18,760 nt of DNA from the NCBI GenBank assembly GCA_035620375.1, contig DASPGX010000005.1:1-18760 (forward strand), given 5' to 3'. Source of the stretch: DASPGX01 sp035620375 (lineage in GTDB: Bacteria > Patescibacteriota > Minisyncoccia > 2-02-FULL-40-12 > GWA2-44-9). Below the pieces are notes generated by a model. The model searched no databases. It worked only from the letters and a program-made list of their open reading frames with translations, and had not been told where the DNA came from. Shown here one piece after another: positions 12,688 through 18,760 of this stretch. Position numbers and translations under genes: made by a program. Each line of letters starts with the position of its first letter. Within the stretch, counting starts at the first letter, position 1.

Positions 12688-13666
12688 TATGCCGGCGTCC
12701 GGACGCCGCCTGCCCGAATCTCCGGTCGATATGTTCCACAGCGGCGGACAGACGCACGCCGGACGCGCCCGTGACCGTGACGTACGGGACCCCCGTGCGC
12801 TTCAGCTCGCGGACGAAACGGCGGTGCATCGCATGCCGGATATGCTCACCGTCCCGTGTGCCGTCCTGCACGAACGGAATTTCATCGCCGGTCAGAATGT
12901 ACAGGTCCGCGCGCACCCGCGATGCGATGCGGTCAACCTCCGGACTCATGGAGCCCAGATACCGCTCATGCCAGAGACGGGTTGCGAAGGCGTTCGTATC
13001 GCAGATGAGATACCGGTTCGCCGACCGCGCGGCTTCCGCCTCGCGGCGCTCCTGCTCGGACGCAATATGCACGAAGTCCCCGGTTTTCCATGCCTGTCCG
13101 CCGGCAGTCAGGCGCTCCGCGTATTCCCTGCCGTATTCGGGCACCCATACCGTCCGGTAATGCGCCGCTAAATCACGCGCCAGCGTCGTCGTGCCCGTGG
13201 ATTCCGCTCCGACGACGACAATCCGCTTCGCGAAATGCGCGCGGACCGGCGGCGCAAGAAATGACCAGTGCAGGAACGGATTGCCCCTGATGTCCGTGCC
13301 GGAAACCGGCGTACGTTCGCGGAACCGGTCCACCATGACATGCCGGGAACCCATGAGCCGCGCGTACACCGGACCGTAGTCCTCCGACGTGAAGACGACA
13401 TCCGGCGCTGACCCCAGAATCCGGACCGTATACGACGCCCACGCGGCGGAATCGGTATCATCCAGCGTATCCGGCACGACCCTGACGTCCGCGTCGGGAT
13501 ACAGCTCGCGGATCCACCCTGCGCGGACCGTGCCGGGAATCTCCTGCTGGGCGCGGTCGCATACCCATACGATTAAGCGGTCGCATTGCGAACGCGCAAT
13601 GTCCAACAGGTGCATGTGGCCCAGATGCAGCGGATAGAATTTTCCGACGACGAAGCCGGTGTTCAT
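12674..13666 (-). CDS. nadR: NadR-like bifunctional NMN adenylyltransferase / nicotinamide riboside kinase
   Basis: 330 residues. The N-terminal nucleotidyltransferase domain has GKFYPLHLGHMH (HLGH at 14-17) and SGTDIR (122-127), the pair of motifs that bind ATP in NMN adenylyltransferases. The C-terminal half is a P-loop kinase domain with VVGAESTGTTTL (151-162), PEYGREY (176-182) and ICDTNAF (D213). Together they would turn imported nicotinamide riboside into NMN and then NAD. The N-terminal helix-turn-helix of enterobacterial NadR is absent. Oddly, the P-loop lysine is T159 (GxxxxGTT instead of GK[ST]). This may weaken kinase activity or may be a feature of a NadR subgroup. The ATG is one base after the pnuC stop, so they are coupled. 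The 3' end overlaps murJ. A longer frame starting at 13738 lies inside pnuC and is rejected. Confidence 0.92.
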   Translation of the reverse strand: MNTGFVVGKFYPLHLGHMHLLDIARSQCDRLIVWVCDRAQQEIPGTVRAGWIRELYPDADVRVVPDTLDDTDSAAWASYTVRILGSAPDVVFTSEDYGPVYARLMGSRHVMVDRFRERTPVSGTDIRGNPFLHWSFLAPPVRAHFAKRIVVVGAESTGTTTLARDLAAHYRTVWVPEYGREYAERLTAGGQAWKTGDFVHIASEQERREAEAARSANRYLICDTNAFATRLWHERYLGSMSPEVDRIASRVRADLYILTGDEIPFVQDGTRDGEHIRHAMHRRFVRELKRTGVPYVTVTGASGVRLSAAVEHIDRRFGQAASGRRHIMPT

Positions 13667-13667
13667 T

Positions 13668-14345
13668 TCAGGTGTGCTGGACCGCGGGTATCCGCGCACG
13701 GTGTTCCCGGCTCCAGCGGATGAGTCCGTTAACGGCATTCACCAGGAAGACGGCGTAGAGCAGACTCACCAGATGCACGTCCTTCGCCCAGTACAGCCCG
13801 ATGCCGATGATGTCCACGGCAATCCAGAGATGCCAGGACTCAATCTTGCGGCGCACCATCAGGACGGTGGCGGCGAAACTCATGACCGTCGTGAACGAAT
13901 CGAGCAGCGGGTACGAGGCCGCCTCGGGGAAATATCCCGGGAGCCACTGATGCAGGTGCATGGTGACGAAGGTCAGCACGACCGTGCCTACCGCAAGAAC
14001 AACGCCGTATACCGCGTATCCCCGGCGGTTCAGGCCGCTGATGGCGAGCTCGCCGCGGATGTCGGTTTCACCGGCGGAGCGCGGATGGAGCCAGACCCAC
14101 CAGCCCCAGAGCGACGTCACGAAGAAATAGACCTGCTCAAACAAATCGGCATACAGACGAATTTGCCAGAACAGCGCGCCGAACAGCAGAATGCCGACGA
14201 TACCGACCGGCCAGTTCAGGACCCGGTTCTTGGCCACCAGCCAGACACACCACAGGTTGAATACGGTTCCGAAAAACTCAATCCAGCTCATCGGATACCC
14301 CAGTACCGTCAGCATCACCGTGTCCACCGAGAGGAATTCCAGCAT
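13668..14345 (-). CDS. pnuC: Nicotinamide riboside transporter PnuC
   Basis: 225 residues with about seven membrane segments. PnuC imports nicotinamide riboside by facilitated diffusion, with trapping by the NadR kinase. Family landmarks are WIEFFGTVFNLWCVWLVA, NWPVGIVGILLFG, YADLFEQVYFFVTSLWGWWVW, and WHLWIAVDIIGIGLYWAKD near the end, matching the conserved Trp-rich substrate pocket and WxxW motif. The next gene is nadR, one base away, which supports nicotinamide riboside over thiamine (PnuT) or riboflavin (PnuX) as substrate. It is preceded by a TTGACA promoter overlapped by a perfect palindrome (14368-14400), so expression is probably repressed when NAD or a precursor is plentiful. No strong Shine-Dalgarno is seen before the ATG. 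Confidence 0.95.
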   Translation of the reverse strand: MLEFLSVDTVMLTVLGYPMSWIEFFGTVFNLWCVWLVAKNRVLNWPVGIVGILLFGALFWQIRLYADLFEQVYFFVTSLWGWWVWLHPRSAGETDIRGELAISGLNRRGYAVYGVVLAVGTVVLTFVTMHLHQWLPGYFPEAASYPLLDSFTTVMSFAATVLMVRRKIESWHLWIAVDIIGIGLYWAKDVHLVSLLYAVFLVNAVNGLIRWSREHRARIPAVQHT

Positions 14346-14367
14346 TGCATTTGGTTGTTATGCCGCT

Positions 14368-14403
14368 ACATATTTAGTGTATATTTTACACTAAATATGT
14401 CAA
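14368..14403 (-). promoter_or_regulatory. pnuC-nadR promoter with perfect palindromic operator
   Basis: Minus strand: TTGACA at 14398-14403, 16-base spacer, TACACT at 14376-14381 (or TATACA at 14378-14383 with 14 bases). Overlaid on it is a perfect inverted repeat with 14-base arms, ACATATTTAGTGTA (14368-14381) and TACACTAAATATGT (14387-14400), and a 5-base centre. The operator covers the spacer and -10, the classic place for repression. The central GT-N7-AC agrees with the core reported for NrtR (Nudix-related NAD regulator) sites, but no regulator gene is in the window. Confidence 0.8.
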
Positions 14404-14421
14404 GGTGGATATCCGGGAATC

Positions 14422-14444
14422 AAAAACGGCCCCGAAAGGGGCCG
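14422..14444 (-). terminator. Intrinsic terminator after the C39-like peptidase gene
   Basis: A 7-bp GC stem, CGGCCCC / GGGGCCG (14427-14444), with a 4-base loop. On the minus strand it is followed by TTTTT (14422-14426). It lies 13 bases after the peptidase stop. Confidence 0.88.
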
Positions 14445-14457
14445 CATGGGCACGCGA

Positions 14458-15261
14458 CTACGGATACACGACAATCATCGCCTTGCGGCCGGAAAGGATA
14501 TATTCCGCCGGGTCCACCCCCGCCGGCCAGTCATCCCCGTTCGTCGGCACGTCGTGGATGGCATTCATGAGCGCCTGCTCGCTGTAGACATAGTTGTGTC
14601 CGTTGCGCGTGCCCGGATCGTTCGTGATAAACCTTCCGTCCGCAGTGAACCCTTTGACGACCAACATGTGGTAAACCGGCCCCGGATTCTTGAAATTGGG
14701 ATTGCCCAGCAGGCGTCCGGCCGCGGGGATAATCACCGGCCGCCCCGCGGCAAGTTCGCGGCGTATATCGTCCGCGGTGATGTCATAGGACACCCTGACG
14801 TCCGAATAGCCGTAATACCGGCGCAGAATGTCGGCGGTCCGTTCCGCGGTCGTGTGGAAATAATACCCGAAGTTCTGTTGCTGCCACTGGACGAGCACAC
14901 GCAGCTCCGCATCCGATGCATCGGCGCCGGTCGGCCGTCCGTCCCAGAACGCATCAACCATCATCGCGGACGCTTCTTCACAGGCTTCCTGATACGGCAA
15001 GTCCCAGTTCCCGTGCGGCGCCTGCGAAGAGAACGGAACACCGAGATTGATTTCACTCACCGGTTCCGCCGTAGGCGTCGCCACCGGCGTCAGCGTCGGA
15101 CCGGGAGTCCGGTAGACCGGGGACGGTGAACGGGTCGGGCTTTGCTCGGGCGGCAATGGCGGCGCGCCGAAATCGCTGACGATGCCAACAAGCGGTGTAC
15201 GGAACCAAAATACAAGCGCTGACGCGATTACGAGAACAGCCAAAGTGACGCGGTATTTCAT
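14458..15261 (-). CDS. Secreted C39-like cysteine peptidase (Peptidase_C39_2)
   Basis: 267 residues. An N-terminal signal/anchor segment (about 5-20, VTLALVIASALVFWF-like) and a Pro/Thr/Ser-rich linker (33-67) lead to a papain-like C39_2 domain. Catalytic candidates are visible: Q80 in VPFSSQAPHGNW, C94 in QEACEEAS, H198 in VYHMLVVKGF, and D215 in FITNDPGT. Spacing and motifs fit Peptidase_C39_2, found in many exported bacterial proteins of unknown substrate. The bacteriocin-exporter C39 enzymes are relatives, but no ABC transporter is fused or nearby. It acts outside the cell. The ATG is 8 bases after TGG-TATAGT, again a near-leaderless layout, with TTATCA as -35. It could process the surface proteins encoded in this window, but that is a guess. 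Confidence 0.88.
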   Translation of the reverse strand: MKYRVTLAVLVIASALVFWFRTPLVGIVSDFGAPPLPPEQSPTRSPSPVYRTPGPTLTPVATPTAEPVSEINLGVPFSSQAPHGNWDLPYQEACEEASAMMVDAFWDGRPTGADASDAELRVLVQWQQQNFGYYFHTTAERTADILRRYYGYSDVRVSYDITADDIRRELAAGRPVIIPAAGRLLGNPNFKNPGPVYHMLVVKGFTADGRFITNDPGTRNGHNYVYSEQALMNAIHDVPTNGDDWPAGVDPAEYILSGRKAMIVVYP

Positions 15262-15269
15262 GGAGTATG

Positions 15270-15298
15270 ACTATACCACAAATTTGCTTCTCTGATAA
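15270..15298 (-). promoter_or_regulatory. C39-like peptidase promoter (TTATCA-N17-TATAGT, extended -10)
   Basis: Minus strand: TTATCA (15293-15298), a 17-base spacer ending TGG, TATAGT (15270-15275), then 8 bases to the ATG at 15261. It fills the whole 39-base gap behind the lysyl oxidase gene. Confidence 0.6.
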
Positions 15299-15300
15299 GT

Positions 15301-16815
15301 CTACAGAACCGTCGTCAGCGACGCGAAATCCTCCGGCGTGATGACATGCATCGCACGCAGGTCCGCTCCGTCATTCTGCAGGTCCCCGAATCTGCCGAGA
15401 GCTCTGGCGGTCTGCCCTTCCACGCGGTATACCGTGTCGTCGCCGACCACGAGCACCAACGAACCTTCGCGGTAAAACGCAAAATCCAGCTCATTGATAT
15501 CCGCGACCGCGTCATACGAAAGGCCGTATGAGGCGAAAATCTCCGGACTGCGGATATGCCGCCGGTAGCCATGCTCATTAAGAATGTAGATTTCCGACGT
15601 TCCCGCATGTCTGACGAGCGACTGCGGCGGGACTGCCATCAGCATCGCCCGCGTCACCGGATAAATACCGTACCAGGAGTATCCGTACGAATTGAAAATA
15701 TCCACGCTCCTGATCCAGCGCCGCCCTCCCGATCCGAGGAGATATACGCTTCCGTCCTCCTGCGTGCGCACGAGCGTGCCCGGTTCGTATCCGTTCCGCG
15801 GATGTGCGAACGGCGACATGTGCCCGAGAACGCGAAGCGTCCTGGTCTGGACGTTCAGCGAAATAAATGTGGTGCCGATGTTGTTGTCGGTACTCGCCTC
15901 AATAAACCGGCGGTTCGGGTCCACATGGAACGACAGCGCATAGATTCCCGGCGGAAGATCGTGTACGTCAACGTACTGGTCGGGCAGCGTGTACGGATAC
16001 ACATCCACCCATCCCGGCGAGAGGCCCTGGCGCGTACCGTCGCATGCCGTAAAAACCGGAACCTCAGGCACAGCCTGGAGCTCTCCCGCAAACCGCTCAT
16101 CGTCGCGGAAACAGAAGGTGGTCTTATGGCGGTATGACCGCGCCGCAAATAACGGCTCACCCGAATCAAGCCTGACCGGCTGGATAATATACTCCGCAAA
16201 ATCGTCGTAATGATGGTGGTCGTGCGCAGGATGGAACACGAACGTCCCGACGAACTTCCGGCGGACGGTTCCGTCTTCGGCGGCTACCTGCTGATAGACA
16301 TCTTCAGTGGTCTCCTGTACGCCTGATGCCTGCCCCGGATCGGTGCGCAAATCAAACGGCTGCATTCCGCCGTTCCAGAATGAGCCGGTGAACCGGATAA
16401 CGGTTCTTCCGGATTCCGTGCCCAGCCGGAGGTCATACGGCGCCAACGGGGCGATATCCGGCATGACGCGGCGCTCATCGGGAAGAACGAGCGGCGTGCG
16501 CGCGGTTACCGGGTCGCCGTCGGGATACTGACGCAGGTGGCTTGCCGGAACCGTCATGACCCGCTCGAACGACAGGTCCTGCGCCCGGAACGTCTCGGCG
16601 GAATCTATCCACCGCTTCATCCCGTCTTCAATATAAAACACATGCTCCGTACCTTCGGCGCGGAGCAGAGTGCCGTCCGCGAACGGACGGAAATCCGCAT
16701 GATGAATGAGCGCACGCCGCGATGCGGAACCTGAATGCACCCACCAGAGCACCGAAAGCAAGGAGAGTGCGGCCATACCGCCGATAAGCACCCGGTGGAT
16801 ATCGTGCCGTTTCAT
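15301..16815 (-). CDS. Secreted lysyl oxidase-family copper amine oxidase with flanking surface repeats
   Basis: 504 residues. A signal/anchor (about 10-27) is followed by one ~50-residue surface repeat (46-99), a lysyl oxidase domain (about 115-335) and three more repeats (363-504). The catalytic domain keeps every key residue of animal lysyl oxidases. FHPAHDHHH gives H195, H198, H200 and H202 for copper, matching WHSCHQHYH. HKTTFC gives K231, and QGLSPGWVDVY gives Y273, the pair that would form the lysine tyrosylquinone cofactor. A DPN...EASTDNN stretch closes the domain. The reaction converts primary amines (lysine side chains) to aldehydes, releasing ammonia and hydrogen peroxide, and can cross-link proteins. 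It starts within the stop codon of the dehydrogenase gene (ATGA), so it is translationally coupled. No terminator is seen at its 3' end. The true substrate is unknown. Confidence 0.88.
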   Translation of the reverse strand: MKRHDIHRVLIGGMAALSLLSVLWWVHSGSASRRALIHHADFRPFADGTLLRAEGTEHVFYIEDGMKRWIDSAETFRAQDLSFERVMTVPASHLRQYPDGDPVTARTPLVLPDERRVMPDIAPLAPYDLRLGTESGRTVIRFTGSFWNGGMQPFDLRTDPGQASGVQETTEDVYQQVAAEDGTVRRKFVGTFVFHPAHDHHHYDDFAEYIIQPVRLDSGEPLFAARSYRHKTTFCFRDDERFAGELQAVPEVPVFTACDGTRQGLSPGWVDVYPYTLPDQYVDVHDLPPGIYALSFHVDPNRRFIEASTDNNIGTTFISLNVQTRTLRVLGHMSPFAHPRNGYEPGTLVRTQEDGSVYLLGSGGRRWIRSVDIFNSYGYSWYGIYPVTRAMLMAVPPQSLVRHAGTSEIYILNEHGYRRHIRSPEIFASYGLSYDAVADINELDFAFYREGSLVLVVGDDTVYRVEGQTARALGRFGDLQNDGADLRAMHVITPEDFASLTTVL

Positions 16816-18407
16816 TGTCCGTACGTAACCCGGTAAATCATATCCGCACCGTCATCGGAGACGTACAACGCACCGTCCGCGCCGAATACCACATCCACCG
16901 GCCTGCCCGACTTCCGCCCGTCAGGCTTCAGCCATCCCGTGATGAACGGCTCCTCGAGGACGACCGTTTCCCCGCTGACATCCAGCCGGATGACGTCATA
17001 ACCGACCGGCCGCGTCCGGTTCCATGACCCGTGACGGGCGACTACGATATCCCCCGCCCACGACGCGGGGAATCCCCGGCCGGGAACGAACGCAAGTCCC
17101 AACGGCGCCGAGTGCGCTTGGGTTCCGTGGACGCTCGGTACGGTAACGGTGCAGTCATAGTCCGGATAGGCGGGGTCGGTAACCCGGCGGCCATAACAGT
17201 ACGGCCAGCCGTAGTGTCCGCCGTTTCTGATGATGTTCACTTCGTCCGGAGGAAGGTCGTCGCCGAGAAAATCACGGCCGTTTTCCGTCGCCCACAAGGC
17301 GCCGGTCTGCGGATGAACCGCCAGACCGACCGCATTCCGTACGCCGCGTGCGTACACCCTGCTCCCGCTTCCGTCGGCATTGAATTCCCAGATAGCCGCG
17401 GTCCCTTCGGTTCCCGTCGTACAGTTGTTACAGAAAGAACCGACGGAAACATACATGTTCCCGTCCCGACCGAACGTGATTGTCCGCGAAACATGGGAAC
17501 CGCCGCTCGGCAACGTCGCGATAACCTCACGGTCGCCGAGCACGCCTCCGCCGCGGTACGGATACCGCGCAACCGTGCCTTCCTCGGCGACATACAGAAA
17601 TCCGCCATGGAACGCCAGACCGTGCGGCAAGCGCAGTCCGGACAATACCGTCCTGGCTTCATCGGCGGTTCCGTCGCCGTTCCGGTCAGGCAGTGCGTAA
17701 ACCTTGCCGTCCCGGAGCCCCGATCCGCCATAGAGTCCCGCAGCCGACGGCATACTCGCGAACAATATGCCGTCGGGCGAGAACGCCATGAACCGCACGG
17801 GTCCCAATCGCGCCGCGAATGGAGCAATGCGGAATCCGTCAGGCAACGTCAGACCCAGCCCCGTCGCATCCGGATTCCGGTATGCCGGCGCACGCTCATA
17901 TACAGGCACCTGAGAGAGCGCAGTGTAGGAGGCGCCCTTGCGGTACCACGCGAACTCCCGTTCGTTGATGCAGAAGATGCGTTTGAAGAAGTCCGGATCC
18001 TCGGCAACCGCGGCCTCGCCGCTGATGTCCACCCAGCGCAGCAGGGCATCGTCTTCCGACGTCACCTCAAGCGCATAGACCCTTCGGTCTCCGGTCTCGC
18101 AGTTCCGGAACAGCGCGGATACCGGCATAGATGCGATAACTGTATCGGGAAACCGCCGGACGCCGTCATAACGCAGATGACCGTAGAACGCGAAAATGAC
18201 GGGCGAAAGGAATAGGCGCTTGTAGCCCCATTCGTTGATGATGAAGATATCCGGATCCGCGGTGTCGGTGGAACCGACGATATCGCCCTCCCGGATGCCC
18301 AAATCCCCCAAAATCTCGGGATTTGCGGCGACATGCGCATGAGATACTGACGGCGCGGAAACCACAAGAGAGGCAAGCGCAATCAGCGCGATTTTCCTGC
18401 CGTTCAT
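16812..18407 (-). CDS. Secreted PQQ-type glucose/sorbosone dehydrogenase with N-terminal surface repeats
   Basis: 531 residues from ATG 18407. A signal peptide (1-24, ending SHA) is followed by two surface repeats (about 40-100 and 98-160; DIFIINEWGYKRLFLSP), then a GSDH-type six-bladed beta-propeller (about 185-531). Propeller landmarks are DRNGDGTADE (calcium-like loop, 241-250), LPHGLAFHGGFLYVA, SHVSRTITFGRDGNMYVSVGS (H305 at the expected active-site position), FCNNC, GVRNAVGLAVHPQTGALWATENGRD, and GHYGWPYCYG. The family oxidises aldoses or sorbosone with PQQ. No PQQ biosynthesis gene is seen, so the cofactor would have to be scavenged. ATG 18407 is preferred over the longer frame from 18431 because TACTAT lies 6 bases before it and the signal peptide starts there. 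It is coupled to the lysyl oxidase gene by an ATGA overlap. Confidence 0.88.
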   Translation of the reverse strand: MNGRKIALIALASLVVSAPSVSHAHVAANPEILGDLGIREGDIVGSTDTADPDIFIINEWGYKRLFLSPVIFAFYGHLRYDGVRRFPDTVIASMPVSALFRNCETGDRRVYALEVTSEDDALLRWVDISGEAAVAEDPDFFKRIFCINEREFAWYRKGASYTALSQVPVYERAPAYRNPDATGLGLTLPDGFRIAPFAARLGPVRFMAFSPDGILFASMPSAAGLYGGSGLRDGKVYALPDRNGDGTADEARTVLSGLRLPHGLAFHGGFLYVAEEGTVARYPYRGGGVLGDREVIATLPSGGSHVSRTITFGRDGNMYVSVGSFCNNCTTGTEGTAAIWEFNADGSGSRVYARGVRNAVGLAVHPQTGALWATENGRDFLGDDLPPDEVNIIRNGGHYGWPYCYGRRVTDPAYPDYDCTVTVPSVHGTQAHSAPLGLAFVPGRGFPASWAGDIVVARHGSWNRTRPVGYDVIRLDVSGETVVLEEPFITGWLKPDGRKSGRPVDVVFGADGALYVSDDGADMIYRVTYGQ

Positions 18408-18413
18408 GACGGT

Positions 18414-18419
18414 ATAGTA
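18414..18419 (-). promoter_or_regulatory. Dehydrogenase-lysyl oxidase operon promoter, extended -10 (TGC-TACTAT)
   Basis: TACTAT with TGC before it on the minus strand, 6 bases from the ATG at 18407. No good -35. It is divergent from the promoter at 18469-18497, with nothing else recognised in 18420-18468. Confidence 0.5.
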
Positions 18420-18468
18420 GCACACGGACATGCCGTGTTGCGGAGAACTGTTGGCAAAGGACTACAGA

Positions 18469-18497
18469 TTGAGAAAATCCCGATTTTGTGCTATAAT
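18469..18497 (+). promoter_or_regulatory. Strong promoter of the last gene (TTGAGA-N17-TATAAT, extended -10)
   Basis: TTGAGA (18469-18474), a 17-base spacer ending TGC, and consensus TATAAT (18492-18497), then only 6 bases to the ATG at 18504. This is the best-formed promoter in the window and the clearest leaderless case. Confidence 0.8.
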
Positions 18498-18503
18498 ATA
18501 TGT

Positions 18504-18760
18504 ATGCAGAACAAGCTCATTATTCTTGTTCCGGTCATCATTGCCGCGTCCGCCGCGGCCATTTTCGCGTTTCCCTCCGGTTCCGCCGAGGCGCCGCTGA
18601 ACCTGAACGCCCCCCGCACGGACTCTCCTGCCCTCCTGCCGATTTCCGCCAATATTCTTGACGGCCTGGGACCGGATAATCCCTTCGGACTGACCGAACC
18701 GGTCGCACAGTTCAGGGACCGCATTACGAAGAAGACGTTCGGGATGTTTATCACGCCGGA
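18504..18760 (+). CDS. Exported protein, N-terminal part (possibly M23-peptidase type)
   Basis: The first ~85 residues of a protein cut by the right edge. A signal peptide is clear: MQNKL, then LVPVIIAASAAAIFAF, and a likely cleavage after SGSAEA. A low-complexity Pro/Asn/Leu linker follows, then DRITKKTFGMFITP. I recall the last motif from the region just before the catalytic part of M23-like (LytM) cell-wall peptidases of CPR bacteria, but the catalytic residues lie beyond the window, so this is only a suggestion. The start is ATG 18504. An ATG at 18500 is in another frame. Its strong promoter and leaderless layout suggest a well-expressed gene. Confidence 0.7.
   Translation, partial: MQNKLIILVPVIIAASAAAIFAFPSGSAEAPLNLNAPRTDSPALLPISANILDGLGPDNPFGLTEPVAQFRDRITKKTFGMFITP

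Noticed and set aside
14458..15261. Bacteriocin-processing C39 exporter peptidase
   Set aside because: No ABC transporter domain, no precursor peptide gene, and the protein has its own export signal and Pro/Thr linker. It fits the general Peptidase_C39_2 group.
17031..18215. 394-residue open frame on the plus strand
   Set aside because: Antisense to the dehydrogenase; low-complexity Arg-rich translation, no motif, no promoter or ribosome-binding site.

Overview
The window looks like a chromosomal segment of a GC-rich (about 60% by eye) member of the Patescibacteria/CPR, probably parcubacterial. That is inferred from gene content, not from a marker gene. The pointers are secreted proteins built from NBR1-Ig-like, Ig-like and PKD domains, a PD-(D/E)XK protein of a type common in CPR genomes, a bactofilin-like membrane protein, short intergenic gaps and the standard genetic code. 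No rRNA, tRNA, CRISPR array, transposase or phage gene was seen, and no gap between genes exceeds about 120 bases.

Layout. 1-2545 (minus): a small basic protein, a DoxX-like membrane protein with a cysteine ladder, a DEDDh-type exonuclease, undecaprenyl-diphosphatase UppP, and the start of an FAD-linked oxidase cut by the window edge. 2598-7845 (plus): a four-gene, translationally coupled operon that twice repeats the pattern 'small membrane-anchored protein, then large secreted modular protein'. It ends in strong hairpins. 7937-9106 (minus): bactofilin-like beta-helix fused to a membrane domain. 9174-10613 (minus): SOUL heme-binding protein and a PD-(D/E)XK nuclease-like protein. 10660-11265 (minus): methyltransferase, divergent from murJ (plus, 11317-12687). 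12674-14345 (minus): an NAD-salvage operon, pnuC-nadR, behind a perfect palindromic operator. 14458-15261 (minus): secreted C39-like peptidase. 15301-18407 (minus): operon of a secreted PQQ-type sugar/sorbosone dehydrogenase and a lysyl oxidase. 18504-end (plus): start of an exported protein.

How the genes work together. UppP and MurJ both serve the lipid II/undecaprenyl cycle of the cell wall. PnuC imports nicotinamide riboside and NadR is expected to phosphorylate and adenylate it to NAD. Much of the rest is aimed at the cell surface: modular adhesin-like proteins, a peptidase, and two secreted oxidative enzymes that share the same ~50-residue repeat module although their catalytic domains are unrelated.

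The most interesting items are (i) the dehydrogenase-lysyl oxidase operon with shared surface repeats and an intact lysyl oxidase active site, (ii) the duplicated membrane/secreted cassette, with a ~225-residue insertion inside a domain of the first secreted protein, (iii) a recurring promoter layout in which an extended -10 box lies only 5-9 bases before the start codon, implying leaderless mRNAs, and (iv) the pnuC operator.
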